From Sipunculus nudus (Eukaryota; Annelida; Sipuncula; Golfingiida; Sipunculidae), in contig CM049309.1 of NCBI GenBank assembly GCA_026874595.1, positions 96,742,723-96,806,722 on the forward strand: DNA of 64,000 nt, in the 5' to 3' direction. The translations under genes were made by a program, and so were the position numbers. Every line of letters starts with the position of its first letter. The first letter of the stretch is position 1. The notes under the pieces were generated by a model. It saw only the letters and a list, made by a program, of their open reading frames with translations, was not told where the DNA came from and did no database searches. Shown in pieces: positions 1 through 13,700 of the stretch.

Positions 1-538
1 TTTGTCTGCCATGGGATAAAATCACTCATATCTCGGCAGTGGTTTGACATATCTGGCTAAAATTTTGCAAGTTTATACATCCCCGACAGCTCTCTTGATT
101 TTATGACAGGTGGTGCCACCTGCATTCTAGTTTATGCAGCAGACATCCAAGCTCATATCTTGGGAACCGTTTGACCGATTGGGCCAAAGTTTTGCATGTG
201 TAGTTCTCACATAGCTCTTTATCATAGGCAAAACTGGTGGCGTCACCTGCAACCATTTTTGCTCAGCGTCCATCTGTTTGTCTGCCACGGGCTAAAATCC
301 CTCATATACATGTAGTGGTTTGACTTATCTGCCTTAAATTTTGCATATGTAAACAATTGGACGGCTTTCTGGATTTTGTGGTAGGGGGGGCAACCTACAT
401 ACACAATTTGCCTGCAGATATCCATGCTAATATGCAACACTCTATTTCCCCTTGCCACTCAATCCATGCCTCACAACACCCGTTCCACTCTGATTTAGGC
501 GGATACACGTAGTCGCTTGTCGACTACCCGTATTCTAG
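1..538 (+). mobile_element. Family V element, 3' part
   Basis: This is the 3' portion of a family V repeat; the 5' part lies outside the window. It matches the tandem core seen at 39652-40308, including the phrases about 'CATGGGATAAAATCACTCAT' and 'GAACCGTTTGACCGAT'. The end is diagnostic. GGCGGATAC (498-506) is the inverse of the family's 5' start GTATCCGCC. It is followed by a hairpin with stem GTAGTCG/CGACTAC (509-515 and 521-527, 5-nt loop) and then CTAG at 535-538 followed by T. A hairpin a few bases before CTRR is the known 3' signature of Helitrons. No coding capacity is seen. Confidence 0.75.
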
Positions 539-540
539 TT

Positions 541-1496
541 GTTATTGTTTTCACTGTATCTCCTTAATTGTAATGCTGTTTCCACTCCGATATGCAAAAA
601 CTTTCCTTGAAAAAATAATTCAAGGTGTAATCCAGAAGATGCAATGTTGTGTAATGTAGCATTTTTAAAGAAATCAATTTTCTTTTAAATGATTTTAACA
701 AATATAATTGAACCCATCAGTATGCTTAAATTATTATAAAATATGAAGCACATTATGGATAAATAAAAATTGTGAAATCTAAATCAAGTATTATTTTTAG
801 ATATTTATTGTTTTGCAGATTTAAAAGATATATTTTTGTGGTAAAAAATAAATAAACATTTGTATGCATGATGTGGTGTTATCTGACAAGATTGAGATTA
901 ATGATGATGCAATTGAGAATTATGAATCAACTTTTATATTCAGATATATATGTTAAATTGGATATGTATAGAAATATAAACTTAAATTAGAAAATAATTG
1001 ATGTGATAAAAAAATGAGGATTTAATACAAACATTTGTTCATTATTTTCCTGCCTCAGCAGAATTTGAGATCAGGTTTTGTTTGCCCTGTTTTATGTTGT
1101 TAATTAGCTATATTTCAACTGTATACATTTCATAAAAAAACACATATATATTTAATAATATATATTATACAAAAAAATAGATTCAATTGAACAAATTTGT
1201 AAACTACTGAAATGTCAACAGGTAATCGAAAAACCAACTAATGATCATGGTAATGGTACAGATCATTTGTTCACAAACTGCTCACATGCTTTAGTTTCAA
1301 CATTAGGAAACACATGGTCAGGTCACAAAATATTTTTTGCAACAATTTCTTGCTCATCAATACAAACCAATCATATAAACAAACCATGGCCTTTATTACC
1401 TCTTCCTCTTACACTTTATCTCCATTTGATATTATTTTAGATTTTTACCTTCAAGGTTAACGTCAGCTGAGCACAGTGACCCATAGGTCCCTTGTT
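541..1496 (+). mobile_element. Family A element, 3' part
   Basis: An AT-rich stretch whose first 230 bases resemble 60935-61160, showing that both are copies of one repeat. It ends with the family A terminus: CAGCTGAGC (inverse of the family's 5' start), then an imperfect GACCCATAGGTC hairpin, then CCTTGTT at about 1490-1496. No start motif is present, so the copy is 5'-truncated. It ends 98 bp before the Sec exon of the GPx gene. I found no exon here that could supply the missing GPx N terminus. Confidence 0.7.
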
Positions 1497-1594
1497 TATT
1501 ATTTAAATATATGATGATGCAGTGTAATAAAATGATATGGAATATAATATGGATGCTCTTGATACAACTGACATAAATTAAATTTTCTTTTCAG

Positions 1595-1742
1595 GGGTCA
1601 TGTTTGCTTAATAGTGAACGTGGCATCAAAATGAGGCTTCACTGATAAAAACTACAAACAACTGCAAGCTATGCACAGTGAGCTTGCAGAATCCAAGGGA
1701 CTCCGGATCCTTGCCTTCCCATGCAACCAGTTTGGGGGCCAG
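1595..1742 (+). CDS. GPX4-like: GPx exon with Sec codon
   Basis: The acceptor is TTTTCTTTTCAG ending at 1594; the donor is CAG|GTAAAA at 1742/1743. The first base completes a codon begun in an upstream exon (intron phase 2), and the exon then reads [13 protein letters not shown] and onward to FPCNQFGGQ. The catalytic Gln is the last codon before the donor. It encodes the Sec-bearing active-site loop and following helix of the thioredoxin-like fold. Confidence 0.93.
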
Positions 1743-4700
1743 GTAAAAATGGAGAATTACCGTAAATTTACACATATACATTGAGAAATTTGCTCCTAAA
1801 AAAATAATCCAGGAATGGGGGGTTGCCTTATGTGCAGGTCTAAGCCTGACAGTCCAAATTTTATCCAGACTTCGTCAAACTGCCGGCCTGAAAGTCCGGC
1901 TGACACAGGTAGGACTTGCCTAATCGCTCATCAGATGTTCATTTCCAGGGATGTTGAGTACATATGTGGCCCTTTTCAGTCATTAAATACTGTGGAATTA
2001 GACTTCCATACTATTTTTTTAGCGAACCTGTGAGCTTATGCAATGGTGTGGCGTCGTCTGTCGGCCGTCGTCTGTACGTTAACCCATACTATCTTGAAAA
2101 CGGCAAGAGGTAGCATCACGAAATTTTATGCAAAAAATTATATCGGATTTTGCTTATTTTTTGGTAACTGCATTTTCTTAGATTTAATAGGGAAAAAGCT
2201 AAAAAAGCTTTAAAAATCTTCTCCGAAACTGTTCAGCCAAATTGTCAAATATTTCACAGAAATGATTCCTGGAATAATCTTTCTCAAGTTTGTTCGAATG
2301 GTTTAAGTTCGCTGATTTTTGGCCAAGTTACAGGAAGTTGAACTTGGTCATCTGTCCATAAAAGCATACTAAAATTACAATCTCAGAAACAGCTGGAGCT
2401 ATCATCACCAAATTTTATGCCAATGTTGTTCTCATGAGACATATCTGAAATTGAGGTATTGGTGGCGCCACCTGCATCAGCCTTTTTTGTACGGGGGTCA
2501 TCAGTGCCCGTATCATACTGACAGCTACAAAAAACTTCTTCTCTGAAACATATGGCCAAATAGTTAAATATCGCACAGAAATGATCCTAGGGTAGTGCTT
2601 TCTGAAATTTGTTAAAATGGTCTAAGTTCATTGACTTTTGGCTGAGTTATGGGAAGCTGAATTTAGTCATATGCCATAACAGCCCATTTTAGCTCAGTGG
2701 CTACAAAGATCTTCTCCTCAAAAACCACTGGGCCAAATTCTTAAATCTCACACATTAGTTATCCTTAGATGTTGATAATTCAAGTTTGTTCAAATGGTTT
2801 TGGTTTAGTGATTTTTGGCTGAGTTATGGGAAGCTTAACTTAGCCAATTTGCTGTATTTTCCCATATGAGTTATAAACCTGTAAAAATTTTTTTGACTGA
2901 CCCTACTGAGGCCAATATTTTTAATATTTTACAAGAATAATCCCCTGAATAATTCTTATAATAATTGTCTTTTATGGTTCCAAAGAATGAATTTTGGCTG
3001 AATTATAAAGGTTCAATTGAGTCATTTTACCATATATGTTAGCTGTGTGAAGCAGATACACGGATACATCTAGATACATCTAGACTGGCACCAGTTTATC
3101 AGCATTTATTACATCATGCCTCTAGACATTTAGATTTCAGGTTATCTATGGTTAATATTGACAAGAATGTTTTTTAAAAGCTTTTAAAAAATGTAGATTC
3201 ATGATTTTTAGATATTCCTCATGCCAGGCAATGTTTACAATCACAGCTATACAGCTCTCTGTGGGTATATAAAGACAGCTGTACATGGATTATAAATAAT
3301 TGGTATCCATAGTCAAATTAATTCAAGATTTTGCAATCAGTGAGATGTATCTGTATTACAATTTTGCATTCAATATGCATCTGTATTAATTTTTAGTGAA
3401 CCTGTGAACTAATGCGATGGTGTGGCGGCATTTGTCTTCTGTACGTTAACCCATACTATTTTGAAAATGATTGGAGCTAGCATCATAAAATTTATGCAAA
3501 AAATTAGCCATCTGAAAATTTTTTTAAATTTTATAGAGAAAAAGCTAAAAAAACCTTTTAAAATCTTCTCCTCCGAAACACTCAAGCCAAATTGTTCAAT
3601 ATTTCACAGGATTAATCTTTTATACCATCTCCCTCAATTTTGTTCAGGAAGTTGAACTTAGTCATCTGTCCAAAAAAGCATACTAAAATGACAGTCTAAG
3701 AAACAGCCAGAGCTATCATCACCAAATTTTTTGCCAGTGTTGGTCACATGAGTCATATATGAAATTCAGGTATTGGTGGCGCCACCTGAATTGACCTATT
3801 TTTGTACGGGGGTCATTGGTCATCTGTACATTAATCCATAATTTCTCAGGAATAGCAGGAGCTACCATCCCCAGATTTTATGCAATAATCTATCACATAT
3901 CAAATTTTATGATATTCAGCTTATTTTTTTGTTATCTGCATTTACTTAGAAAATTTATAAGGAAAAAGCTGACAATATTTTAAAAGTCGTCTTCTTGTAG
4001 ACGGTCCAGCCAAATTGTTAAATATTTTACATAAATGATCCCAGAGGCAAGCCCTGGCAAGTTTGTTCAAATGGTTTGTATTTGATGAATTTTAGTGGAG
4101 TTACACAAATTTGAACAGTCATTCGGCCAAGTAAGCATACTGACATATTACTCTCAGAAATGACAGAAGCTAGCATTACCAGGTATTGTGCAAATGTTGG
4201 TCACATGACTCATATTTGAAGTTGTAGATTAAGTGGTGCCACCTACATTGACCTGTTTTTTATTAGCAAAAAACCTCATAATTTTAGCCTCTTTCAGCTT
4301 AATGATGAAAATGTCAAGTTGAATTGTTCATTTTTTCAAAAGAATTATCCTAGGATATGGTTCTTTCAATCATATCAGAATATACTGAGTTTGTTGATTT
4401 TTGGTTGAGTTGTGAAAAGCTTAAGTTGGTCTTATGGCCATTATTATGTCTTTTTCAAACTGAGGACTGCAATAGTGTTCTTCTACAAAATTATTATTTC
4501 AATTATATCTTCTGTAACATTGCACAAAAATTATTCTTAGGTGGCCTTTGTACAAGTTTACTAGAATGATTTTTGGCAGAACTATTGGACCTTTAACAAT
4601 GAAAGTACTGCATCTTTTATTATTCTAGATATTTTGATGAATGTTTATGAATATGTCGGCTTGAAAAAAGAAATTTTAACCAAAGTATTTCAGTATGTGT

Positions 4701-7700
4701 AAACAGATAAACCAACAGGCCAAGGCTGAATCTGTATCTTTAAATAGGTTGAGAAACTGCCAACTGTTTCAGATTTGGGAACAGATCAAGAGTTCATTCA
4801 GTGCAGCCAGATATAGGTCAAGAGTTCAATCAGTGCAGCCAAGCACATGGCATGTGATCACCTCATGGGTGACATGTGAACACCTCATGGGCACCATGTG
4901 ATCACTTCATGGGTGTCAAGCCCCTCAGGGCATGGCCCCTGCATGAGCTTATGCAATGGTGTGGCTACTATTTCAGATTTGGTAACAGGCTAGAGATCAG
5001 TCTGGATCTATTTATAGCTTTGGCAGACTGCCAACTGTATCAGATTAGGCAACAGGTCAAGAGTTCACTCAGTGCAGCCAGGTATGGGTCAGCAGTTTAC
5101 TCAGTGCAGTAGCTGCATTCTATTTATAGCTTTGGCAGACTGCCAACTGTGTCAGATTATGCAACAGGTCAAGAGTTCACCCAGTGCAGCCAGGTACAGG
5201 TCAAAAGTTCACTCAGTCTGGCCAGGTGCAGGTCATTAGTTCACTCAGTGCAGTAGTCTGAGCAAACAATTTGTCACAGTTCACTAAGGGCAACAGCCTT
5301 TCTCACCTAAGCCTGGTCAGCCCCATGCATCAAACTCAAGGTAAGTTTTATGTATTGGCCTAATATTTTGACCTGTCTATGTGTCTTTGATGGCTTTCTC
5401 GTTCACAAGACAGGTGTCGCCACCTACCATGACTTTTGCACACGTTTTCTCAGGAGGAGTTTGATATATCAGTCTGAAATTGGGCGTATGTATATATCTC
5501 TGATAGCTTCGTTGTATACAAGACTGGTGGTGCCAGCTACAATCTTTTTTGTGTTGTGTGCACCTATGCCAGAATTTCAGCAGTGATGTTTGTGTAATTG
5601 TTTTTTATTCAAAATGTTTAGTACTTGCATAGTTCATATACATGAAAAGTAATGGTCCAGCATTGAAGCATCATACCTGGTGTATTTCCCAATGCACAGG
5701 TTCGCATTAGGCCTGTAGGCCTTGTTTGCAAGTTCGGCCATTTACATTGTCCTTTAATTGGGTAATGCGGTATATCATAATTCATGCGATAAACCTTGAT
5801 GCTGACAACCAGCATGTGACCCCGCGCCTAGTTATAATAAACGAGCTTCATTCATGGGCGATTGAGCATGGGTGCTAGAGGCATGGGTATTGCGTAATCA
5901 ATTGGGGTTTTATCAATGGCATCGACCTCTATGTATTTGACATCAAAGTCTGTTCAAGAATTGCTTTGCAATAACATTTGATGCTTGCACAAGCGAGCAC
6001 ACACGCAGATGACCGCGGAATGCTGTTTTTGTTAATATGAACAGGTGACAAAAGGCGGGCAGTCTTCAGAGGGCAATGGTTTCATAACTGATTCTTCTGA
6101 CAATTAAAATGCTGACAGTTAGCTTGGAATCATATGCCATGACAATCGCCATTACCCGCATATAACTGTGGTCGCCCAAACAGGTCAGACGAGATACGAG
6201 TTCCATTCAGCCAGCGATCGTATCGAGTAGCTGATAAATCCGCAGTCTCTTAAGTACTTGGATTTAAAATACAAAACTATGAATGGATATCATATTTTCA
6301 TTCAAAGGTAATCAATTTTGTACATTGACAAAGATTATTTTATTTGATTGACTGTCAGATAAGCAGAAACGGCAAACTTGAGCTTGATCGTTGATTCTAT
6401 TTTCCATTTTTCTTCACGCAACATTGGCGTCACCTGACGGGAAAAAAGTTGACTATTTTTTTATAGTGATGACAAATTAACCCTTGTTCTGAAAGGTGTA
6501 AAATGAAAACTATTTAGTCTTACGATATATACCTATTCATAACACTTGAAGAGCAAATCTTGTTCATTTTTAGCTCAGCTGACTATAAGTCATCTGAGCT
6601 ATAGTCGTGGTCCATTGTCCGTCGTCTGTCCGTCCGTCCGTCCGTCCGTCCGTCCGTCCGTCCGTCCGTCCGTCCGTCCGTAGATGTGGCACGTTTTGAA
6701 ACCGTAAGACCTAGGAATCCAAAATTCAGCATAATGTTAGATGTCCCCAAGATCTCCTACCAAGCCGAAAACTGGGTCTTTGCGACTTCATTCCTTTGAG
6801 AAAATAAGGAAAAACCTCAATTTTTTATTAAAAACCTATTTTCACACTTTAGGACTGCCTAATATCAAAACCACTCATCTGTTTTTCCTCATATTTCCTA
6901 TAAATAATCCTCTATATAATTCCTATGTACATGCCAGAAATTAGGTCTGTATTATTTAATTTAAAAAAGTTATGGGCCCAAACATAATGCATTTTGTAAA
7001 TAATCAGGAAAGAAATTTTATCACTTAACACAAATATTGTTAAAGCTAAGCACTTTTTTTCCAGTAATATTACTTTTATTAATCAAAATTAAATTGTATA
7101 CCCAAAATTAGATCAAAATCTTTTAAATTTTTAAAAATATTAGCAAAAATAAAAAATTGGTACCTTAAATTTTGCCCAACTTTGACCATGGCACGTTTTT
7201 TTTGCTGTAACTGCTGTGGATTTAATTTTCACAGCATGTTTTTGTTAGCATTTCAACTGTTAACACCAAAAATTTGAAACCAGTTGATCAAAAACTGTAG
7301 ATTTTATTCAAGTTTTCAAGCACCATGTCACATATTGCTAGTGTTATGCAGTTTGCTAGAACTCAGCTCCCGAGCTTCAGCTCTAAGTTCCTTAAATTTG
7401 GCAAACAGTTAGATTTCTCCAAAATCCCCTACCATGCCAAGAATTTGGTCACTAGGACTTAATTCCTTCGAGATATCAATGAAAAACTTCATTTTTTCAT
7501 TAAAAACCCAATGTTACACTTTAAGACTGCCTAATATCAAAACCACTGATCTGACTTTGATCATATATAATATACATATTTTTCTATACATTCACTATGT
7601 GCATGCGAGAAATGATGTCAGTATTGTGTATTTTTTTTAAGTTATGGGCCAAAACATAATGCACTTTGTAAAAAATCAAGAAATATATTTACTCCATTAA

Positions 7701-10700
7701 CAAGGGCATTGCTGAAGCTAGAGATTTTTTTTTTGTCAGGGATGTAACATTATTTAATCAAGATTCAATTGAATACCCAAAATTAGTTCTGAATTTTTCA
7801 AATTTTATAAGTTATTAGTATAAATATAAAATTAGTACCTTAAATTTTGCCCAACTGTGACCAAGGCATGTTTGTTTCCCGTGAGCACTGTTGATATAAT
7901 TTTCATATCATGCACACATAAGGATTTCAGCTTTTTAGTTTAGAAAGCTGAAAGAAATTTGCCAAATATGTAGCTTTTATTAATGTTTTTTATGAGACCC
8001 TGTCAGACTTTGGCTCTTTCCAGCCCCTCTTGAGTCACCTGTATGTTGACCTTGTTGACCTTTCATCAAATTATGCACGCTTGAGGGGAGAATCCAGGCA
8101 GCTTATGGCCAGCCACAGTTGATCCAGGTGTTCAACCCAACTCATCTAGTAGTTTTAACCAACAAAATAACAATAAACAATAAATAAATAAATTTTTATT
8201 GGTTTTTAATAACAAATTAAAGAAAAATAGAAAAGGAATTTGTTAGTTTATAATAACAGGAAATTAACTTGCAGTTACTGATGATATAAGAATCTTGTAT
8301 CGATGGGTAGAATGTCACATATTCCAAATAACACCATGCAGTCACCTATGGCATTTTTCAGTTCATTTTTAATGATAAAGAAGTAAATCATATTATTCAT
8401 TACTAATCATTAAGGATTATATGAAGGAAATTAATGATAGACAAAGATGCAGTTGATAATATTAATCTAGATTCCTACTGTGTCTAGTGTGTACATTGAT
8501 GTGAAATTAGTCCAAAATGAATTTTTTACAGTTATTTTTTTAATATAAATAAAAGCCATAAAACCAGGTACTTATGATCATTATTTAAATGTGTGAAATT
8601 TGTATATTCTGGATTCTCAACATCATTGTTTGGTGAAAACTGAATAAATACCAGACATGGTGCGAATACTTTGTAATTGTATTTAAATACGAATATGATT
8701 ATGTACTCCATTATAAAATTTCTTGCATAAAGAATGGGAATTCAGGTAAAAATGAAAGTATTAAATACTCGTGCAAATACTTTAAAAATGTATTCATGAA
8801 TGCATTCATGAATATATTCTTTAATATTGTTTTAATAATCATATCAATTATATTTCATTTTAAAAAATCATATGATTCTATTATTATTTTTAATAAAAAT
8901 TATATTTGGGACAATATTTGTAATTTTTTTAATAAATAGTTAAACTCTTATATTATATGTTCTGCTTATAAATTATATGGCCAAGTCAAAATCTGTGTGA
9001 CAGTAGTACTCCATTTGTTAATGAAATAAATGAAATCAATCCTCTTCCCTGTCTCCAAAGGTACTATCAAAATCATACATAAGCTAAACAACAACAACTC
9101 ATAATACAGCTTATATTTATTACCACACAAAACCAGCATGTGCCTCATTTCTAAATAATATTTTTTTATCATATAAAACAGCTGAGCGTCGTGACCCATA
9201 GGTCCCTTGTTATGTATAAAAAATAAAATTTAAACATGAAATAATGTGAATTCATTTTCTCCCTTTTCTAATAAGCTGAAACGGTCTCCTTGACATTTGA
9301 TTGTCAATTTTCCCAATGTATTTTCACGCAACAGTGGCAACATCTTCCAGAAAAATGTATGACTACTTTTATGCCGTTGGTATAAAGTATTGTCGGTTGT
9401 AAAAGCTAATATGGAATTATGTCTGTAACTATATAGACTTGCGTAAATATACTTACTCATATCATACTTACGTAGATACTTATTCATAAGACTCGGGGAA
9501 ACGTCTTTGTACATTTGAAAGGGACAAGAAGTGAACCCATGTTAATATTGTCACCTAAGATGTCACACGGCGGTCCTTCCCAGGGGTTTCACTTTTAGCT
9601 ATAAATCATGGATCCAGTGGGTTTGACCTTCACTGTAAAGGAATGTTACCTGAACTACAAGCAGTGGTAGTGGGTACTTGTAGCCTGACAACTATGCACC
9701 TATGTTTATTTTTGGGTATGACATTTAAATGACTCATTCCATTAGTTATCATTTACTTAGTTGTGAGCTGGGGACTATCCAGACTCAGTGGGCTCTAAAA
9801 AATTTTCTCCCAATTCCTCTCTTCAAAATCCCACCTCGACTTATATGTGGGGAAATTTACGGTATCAAATAATAATTCCAGCATGAGATAGTCAGTGGGA
9901 TGTCTCCTTCCTTGAATATTTATTTCTATCTTCTTGCAAGAGGAAGTTTACAGTATTTATATTAATTATGAATAAATGTCTTTGAAATGCTAGAAGATGT
10001 AAGTTAAGGGGTCAACTAGTTCTTCAACATGGAGTCTATGCAGTGTACATAGTTCAAAACCCCTGCCGGAAACTAGGTTCATTGCATAGGTTAATTCTTT
10101 AATAACTTGAATTCACCTTTAACTAAAATTACAAGAATATTAATGCAGTGTCTCATTTATTTATGATAAACTGATATAAATTTTCCTTGCATGTTACTAG
10201 TGTTTTAGTTTATTGAGTACTCTTGTAGTGTTGAGCAGAGGAAATTACTTATTTTTAAGGTAACACCATTTTAGTTGTAAAATCATTCAAGATCATAGGC
10301 AGGAATTTTGCAGGATTCTAATAAATTTGTTTTCTTCAGGAGCCAGGGTCCAATGAGGAAATCAAAAAGTTCGCCACAGAAAAGTATGGTGTAGAGTTTG
10401 ATATGTTCTCCAAGATAGACGTCAATGGCAATGACGCTCATCCCCTGTACAGCTACCTGAAGATGAAACAGAAGGGTACATTGTTAGAGTAAGGAGACTC
10501 GAACTTAGAGCAACAGGTCTCTTGTTGTACCTGTAGATATTTGTTCTTGTAGATATATAAGATTTGTATCTCATGTAATTCCATTGAAGCTTTTCAAATC
10601 AGAGATATTTAGATAGACTAATCTGTTAATCAGAACTGTTTCACTGAACCTAATGTATTATATAATGTATACTATATATATGTGCTACATGATTAATTAA

Positions 10701-13700
10701 ATAGAAATTAAATACATTTTTAGCTCGGCTGACTAAGTTATCTAATCTATAGTATTGTTCCTTTGTCTGGCAGCCATTGACTGGGCATGTTTTGAAACTG
10801 TTGGACCTACTAAGCAATATACAGTTATATGTTTCTAAGTTCTCCTACTGGTTTAGGTACATATTGGCCGCTGTTGATATCTGCCGCTGGCCTCAAACTG
10901 ACCATGTCCGCCGCCAGCAGTCACCAACAGGCGATTTTGACTGCCAGCTCAAGTGAGACACGTACTGTCCCTGACTCTGGCCAACCATATTGGCCACGGT
11001 GTGAACTGGTGAGCACCATTTTGGCTGCCAGGCCCCTCATCACTTAGTGCAGATAAGCCTTTCAGTAAAAACTACATATTTTTGGCTCCGTTTGCCTTCA
11101 TCTGCTTATAGAAGAACTTGGACTGAGGGGGGCTTTTCATTATAATTTTAAGAAACTTTCAAAGAACTTGGAATTTTTATTGCTAGTATATTAATTGTAT
11201 CCCCAGACAAAGTCGGGATACTATGGTTTCACGACGGTCCCGCCGCCGCCGCAGAAAAACCTTGTGAGCGGGATTACTCAAAAAATATTTCACTGATCTT
11301 TTTCAAACTTTACATTTGTATAGATATAGATAAGGGGATGAAGCCTATTTAAAATAGGGTCATGACCTATGCGAGGAGAGTGACCTTGACCTTGAATAGG
11401 TCCATTTTTGCTGAAAATAACACATATTCTTAAATATCTCAAGAAAGCTTGCAAGGACTGGTCCAAAAATCAAGGTGACCGAAGATCTTGGATAGCCTTG
11501 TGATATACCAGAAACTAGTGGCGCCACCTATTATCCTTTTCTTGTTTTTGCGCCTTTTAATACCCCATAATTGCCACTTGACAGTACTGTAAGCATTATA
11601 AGTCAAAAACTAATGGACAGATTTCTTTCATATTATGCACATGTAGAGAGATGGGTTATGGGATGAGGTCTATTTACATTTGGGTCATGATCTTTACCAT
11701 GAGAGTGGCCTTGACCTTTAATGTGTCCATATTTGGTGAAAATCACACACTTCTTATGATATCTCCAGTGTTGATAGCCATATGGATTTCAAACAAGACT
11801 TATATATGGCCCACCACTAAAGTAAGAACCCTATAGGTTCTAGGGTCATGAGGTCAAAGGTCAAGGTCACTGGACTAGCATCTTAAAAGATACTGTGGAT
11901 GCATTTTAAGCCAAACTTTCATCCCAGGTCTTCCCATCTTGAATATATAGCTCACTTGCCAATAGTGGATGATCCATATCAACTTTGGGGTCACAAGGTC
12001 AAAGGTCAAGGCCACAGGAGCTATCTGTGAAAAATTAGTTTCTGGATTATAATTCCTGCTTTTATTGAAGTATTGATTTCAAACTTGACTAATATATGTC
12101 CCATTGAAAAAGCAAGACTCCAATTGATTTTAGGGGCATGAGGTCAAAGGTCAGGGTCACAGGACCAACATCTTCAAAAAGATTGTGGATTGATAGATGG
12201 AAAAAAAACAATAATTGCTTGCCAAGTGTCAGTATATGCTGCTAAAAATTGGGGCCTATTCTTTAATGGGGGGGGGGGGGGGGGGGGGCATACTATGTCT
12301 GGGGATACTCTGGCACCTGCGGTGCCAAGAAATGTCTAGTTAACCCTGTTTCTGCTATTTCTACATATAAAGACTAATTTATCACTGGTATCATGTTTTA
12401 GAATTATGTTTATACCTAACATTTATATTTAAACCCCACCTCACACTCCATCAAACAGAATCAAACAGGCTTTACACATCACCCTTTACACATTTGATAA
12501 AATACATTTAATGAAAATAAAAAAAAATTGTTTATTTTTACGTTATCTGCTGCTTCAAAAAATCATCATCACAGCATCTGAGAAACTTTATGCAACTCAA
12601 TAATAATCAGAGCATGTCCTTCAGTATGAGGGGCCTGGCAGCCGAAATGGTGCTCTCCAGTTCACACCACCGCTGGTCTGTGTCTCACTTGAGCTTGTGG
12701 CAGAAATTGCGTGCCTCCTGGTGCTGGCAGCCAACATGGTTGGTTTGAGGTTTGCGGCCAAATTAACGGCGGCAGTTATGTCCCTATACCCTCCCCATAA
12801 CCCTTATGCTGTTGTGAGGCCGAGTCTAGCTGTGACAACTCGACTCAGTAGGTAATCTGATAATTAGGCTGGTAAGCCTACTCGAGTTGTGACACAAGTG
12901 ATATCAAGGAATGCATCACAGTGTTCTTGCATCAGGTTGCATTCATATTGTGGTAAACGGCCCATAATCTCAATATTATTCCAAGAATAATGAATTAACA
13001 CAGTAATATACATGTGAGGTCACAACCCAAACTGAAACACCGTCTCCATGGACATGGGTCATTTCCTGTATCGCCTGCAAGCTGCTTGCGTCCTGTCACC
13101 CATGCGAGTCATGCTTGTGTTCATGCGGTCATAAATTCAACCAACATGCCGAGGGGCTTACCAACATGCTGGGTTCAAACAACTTTTCCGCTCATGTTTG
13201 GTATTGTTAGAAAGTACACAAAAAATGCTAACAATTGGTCTGGTTTATGTTGATTGACAGTGTTCCTGTAGGCCATGAAGCGTTGTCAGAAATGATGAAA
13301 ATATTTGCATATTCATAAGGCCTTATAATGCAATCCTTAGACATAGATGTAATGACTTTCTGGCGCCAGTGATCTGGTCGTAATGCCAGAGGGTTGATAT
13401 GACGCTAGGCCCAGTCAGGGCAGTGTCAACCTGACAGTCATTCCTGAATTTGAGACATCAAGTCATAATTTCAATGCTGAGCAGACATGAATTGGGTCTC
13501 TTACATTGATATATTACTTTTACTATCACTTTCAATGTCTAATATTACTATTACTATTACCACATTTTACCATCTTTCACTATTACTATAACTTGGTTGT
13601 CTATTACTATTACTGTGACTATTACTTTTACTTATACTGATGGGAGGGTTCTAGACCTTGCACAGCCAACAGTGCTATGAACTAGCACTACAATCACATT

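Noticed and set aside
541-1594. The missing first GPx exon just upstream of the Sec exon
   Set aside because: The sequence is family A repeat plus about 100 bases of AT-rich intron; no frame gives a GPx N terminus.
1632-1634. TGA as a nonsense mutation making the GPx a pseudogene
   Set aside because: It falls exactly at the Sec position, flanking residues and all splice sites are intact, and a SECIS is present.
10487-10492. GPx ending at the TAA soon after exon 10340-10488
   Set aside because: The TAA overlaps a perfect GTAAGG donor, and the next exon continues in frame with RIKWNFTKF.
10829-11047. 72-codon frame as a gene
   Set aside because: It lies in the left arm of the long inverted repeat, and the other arm does not preserve the frame.
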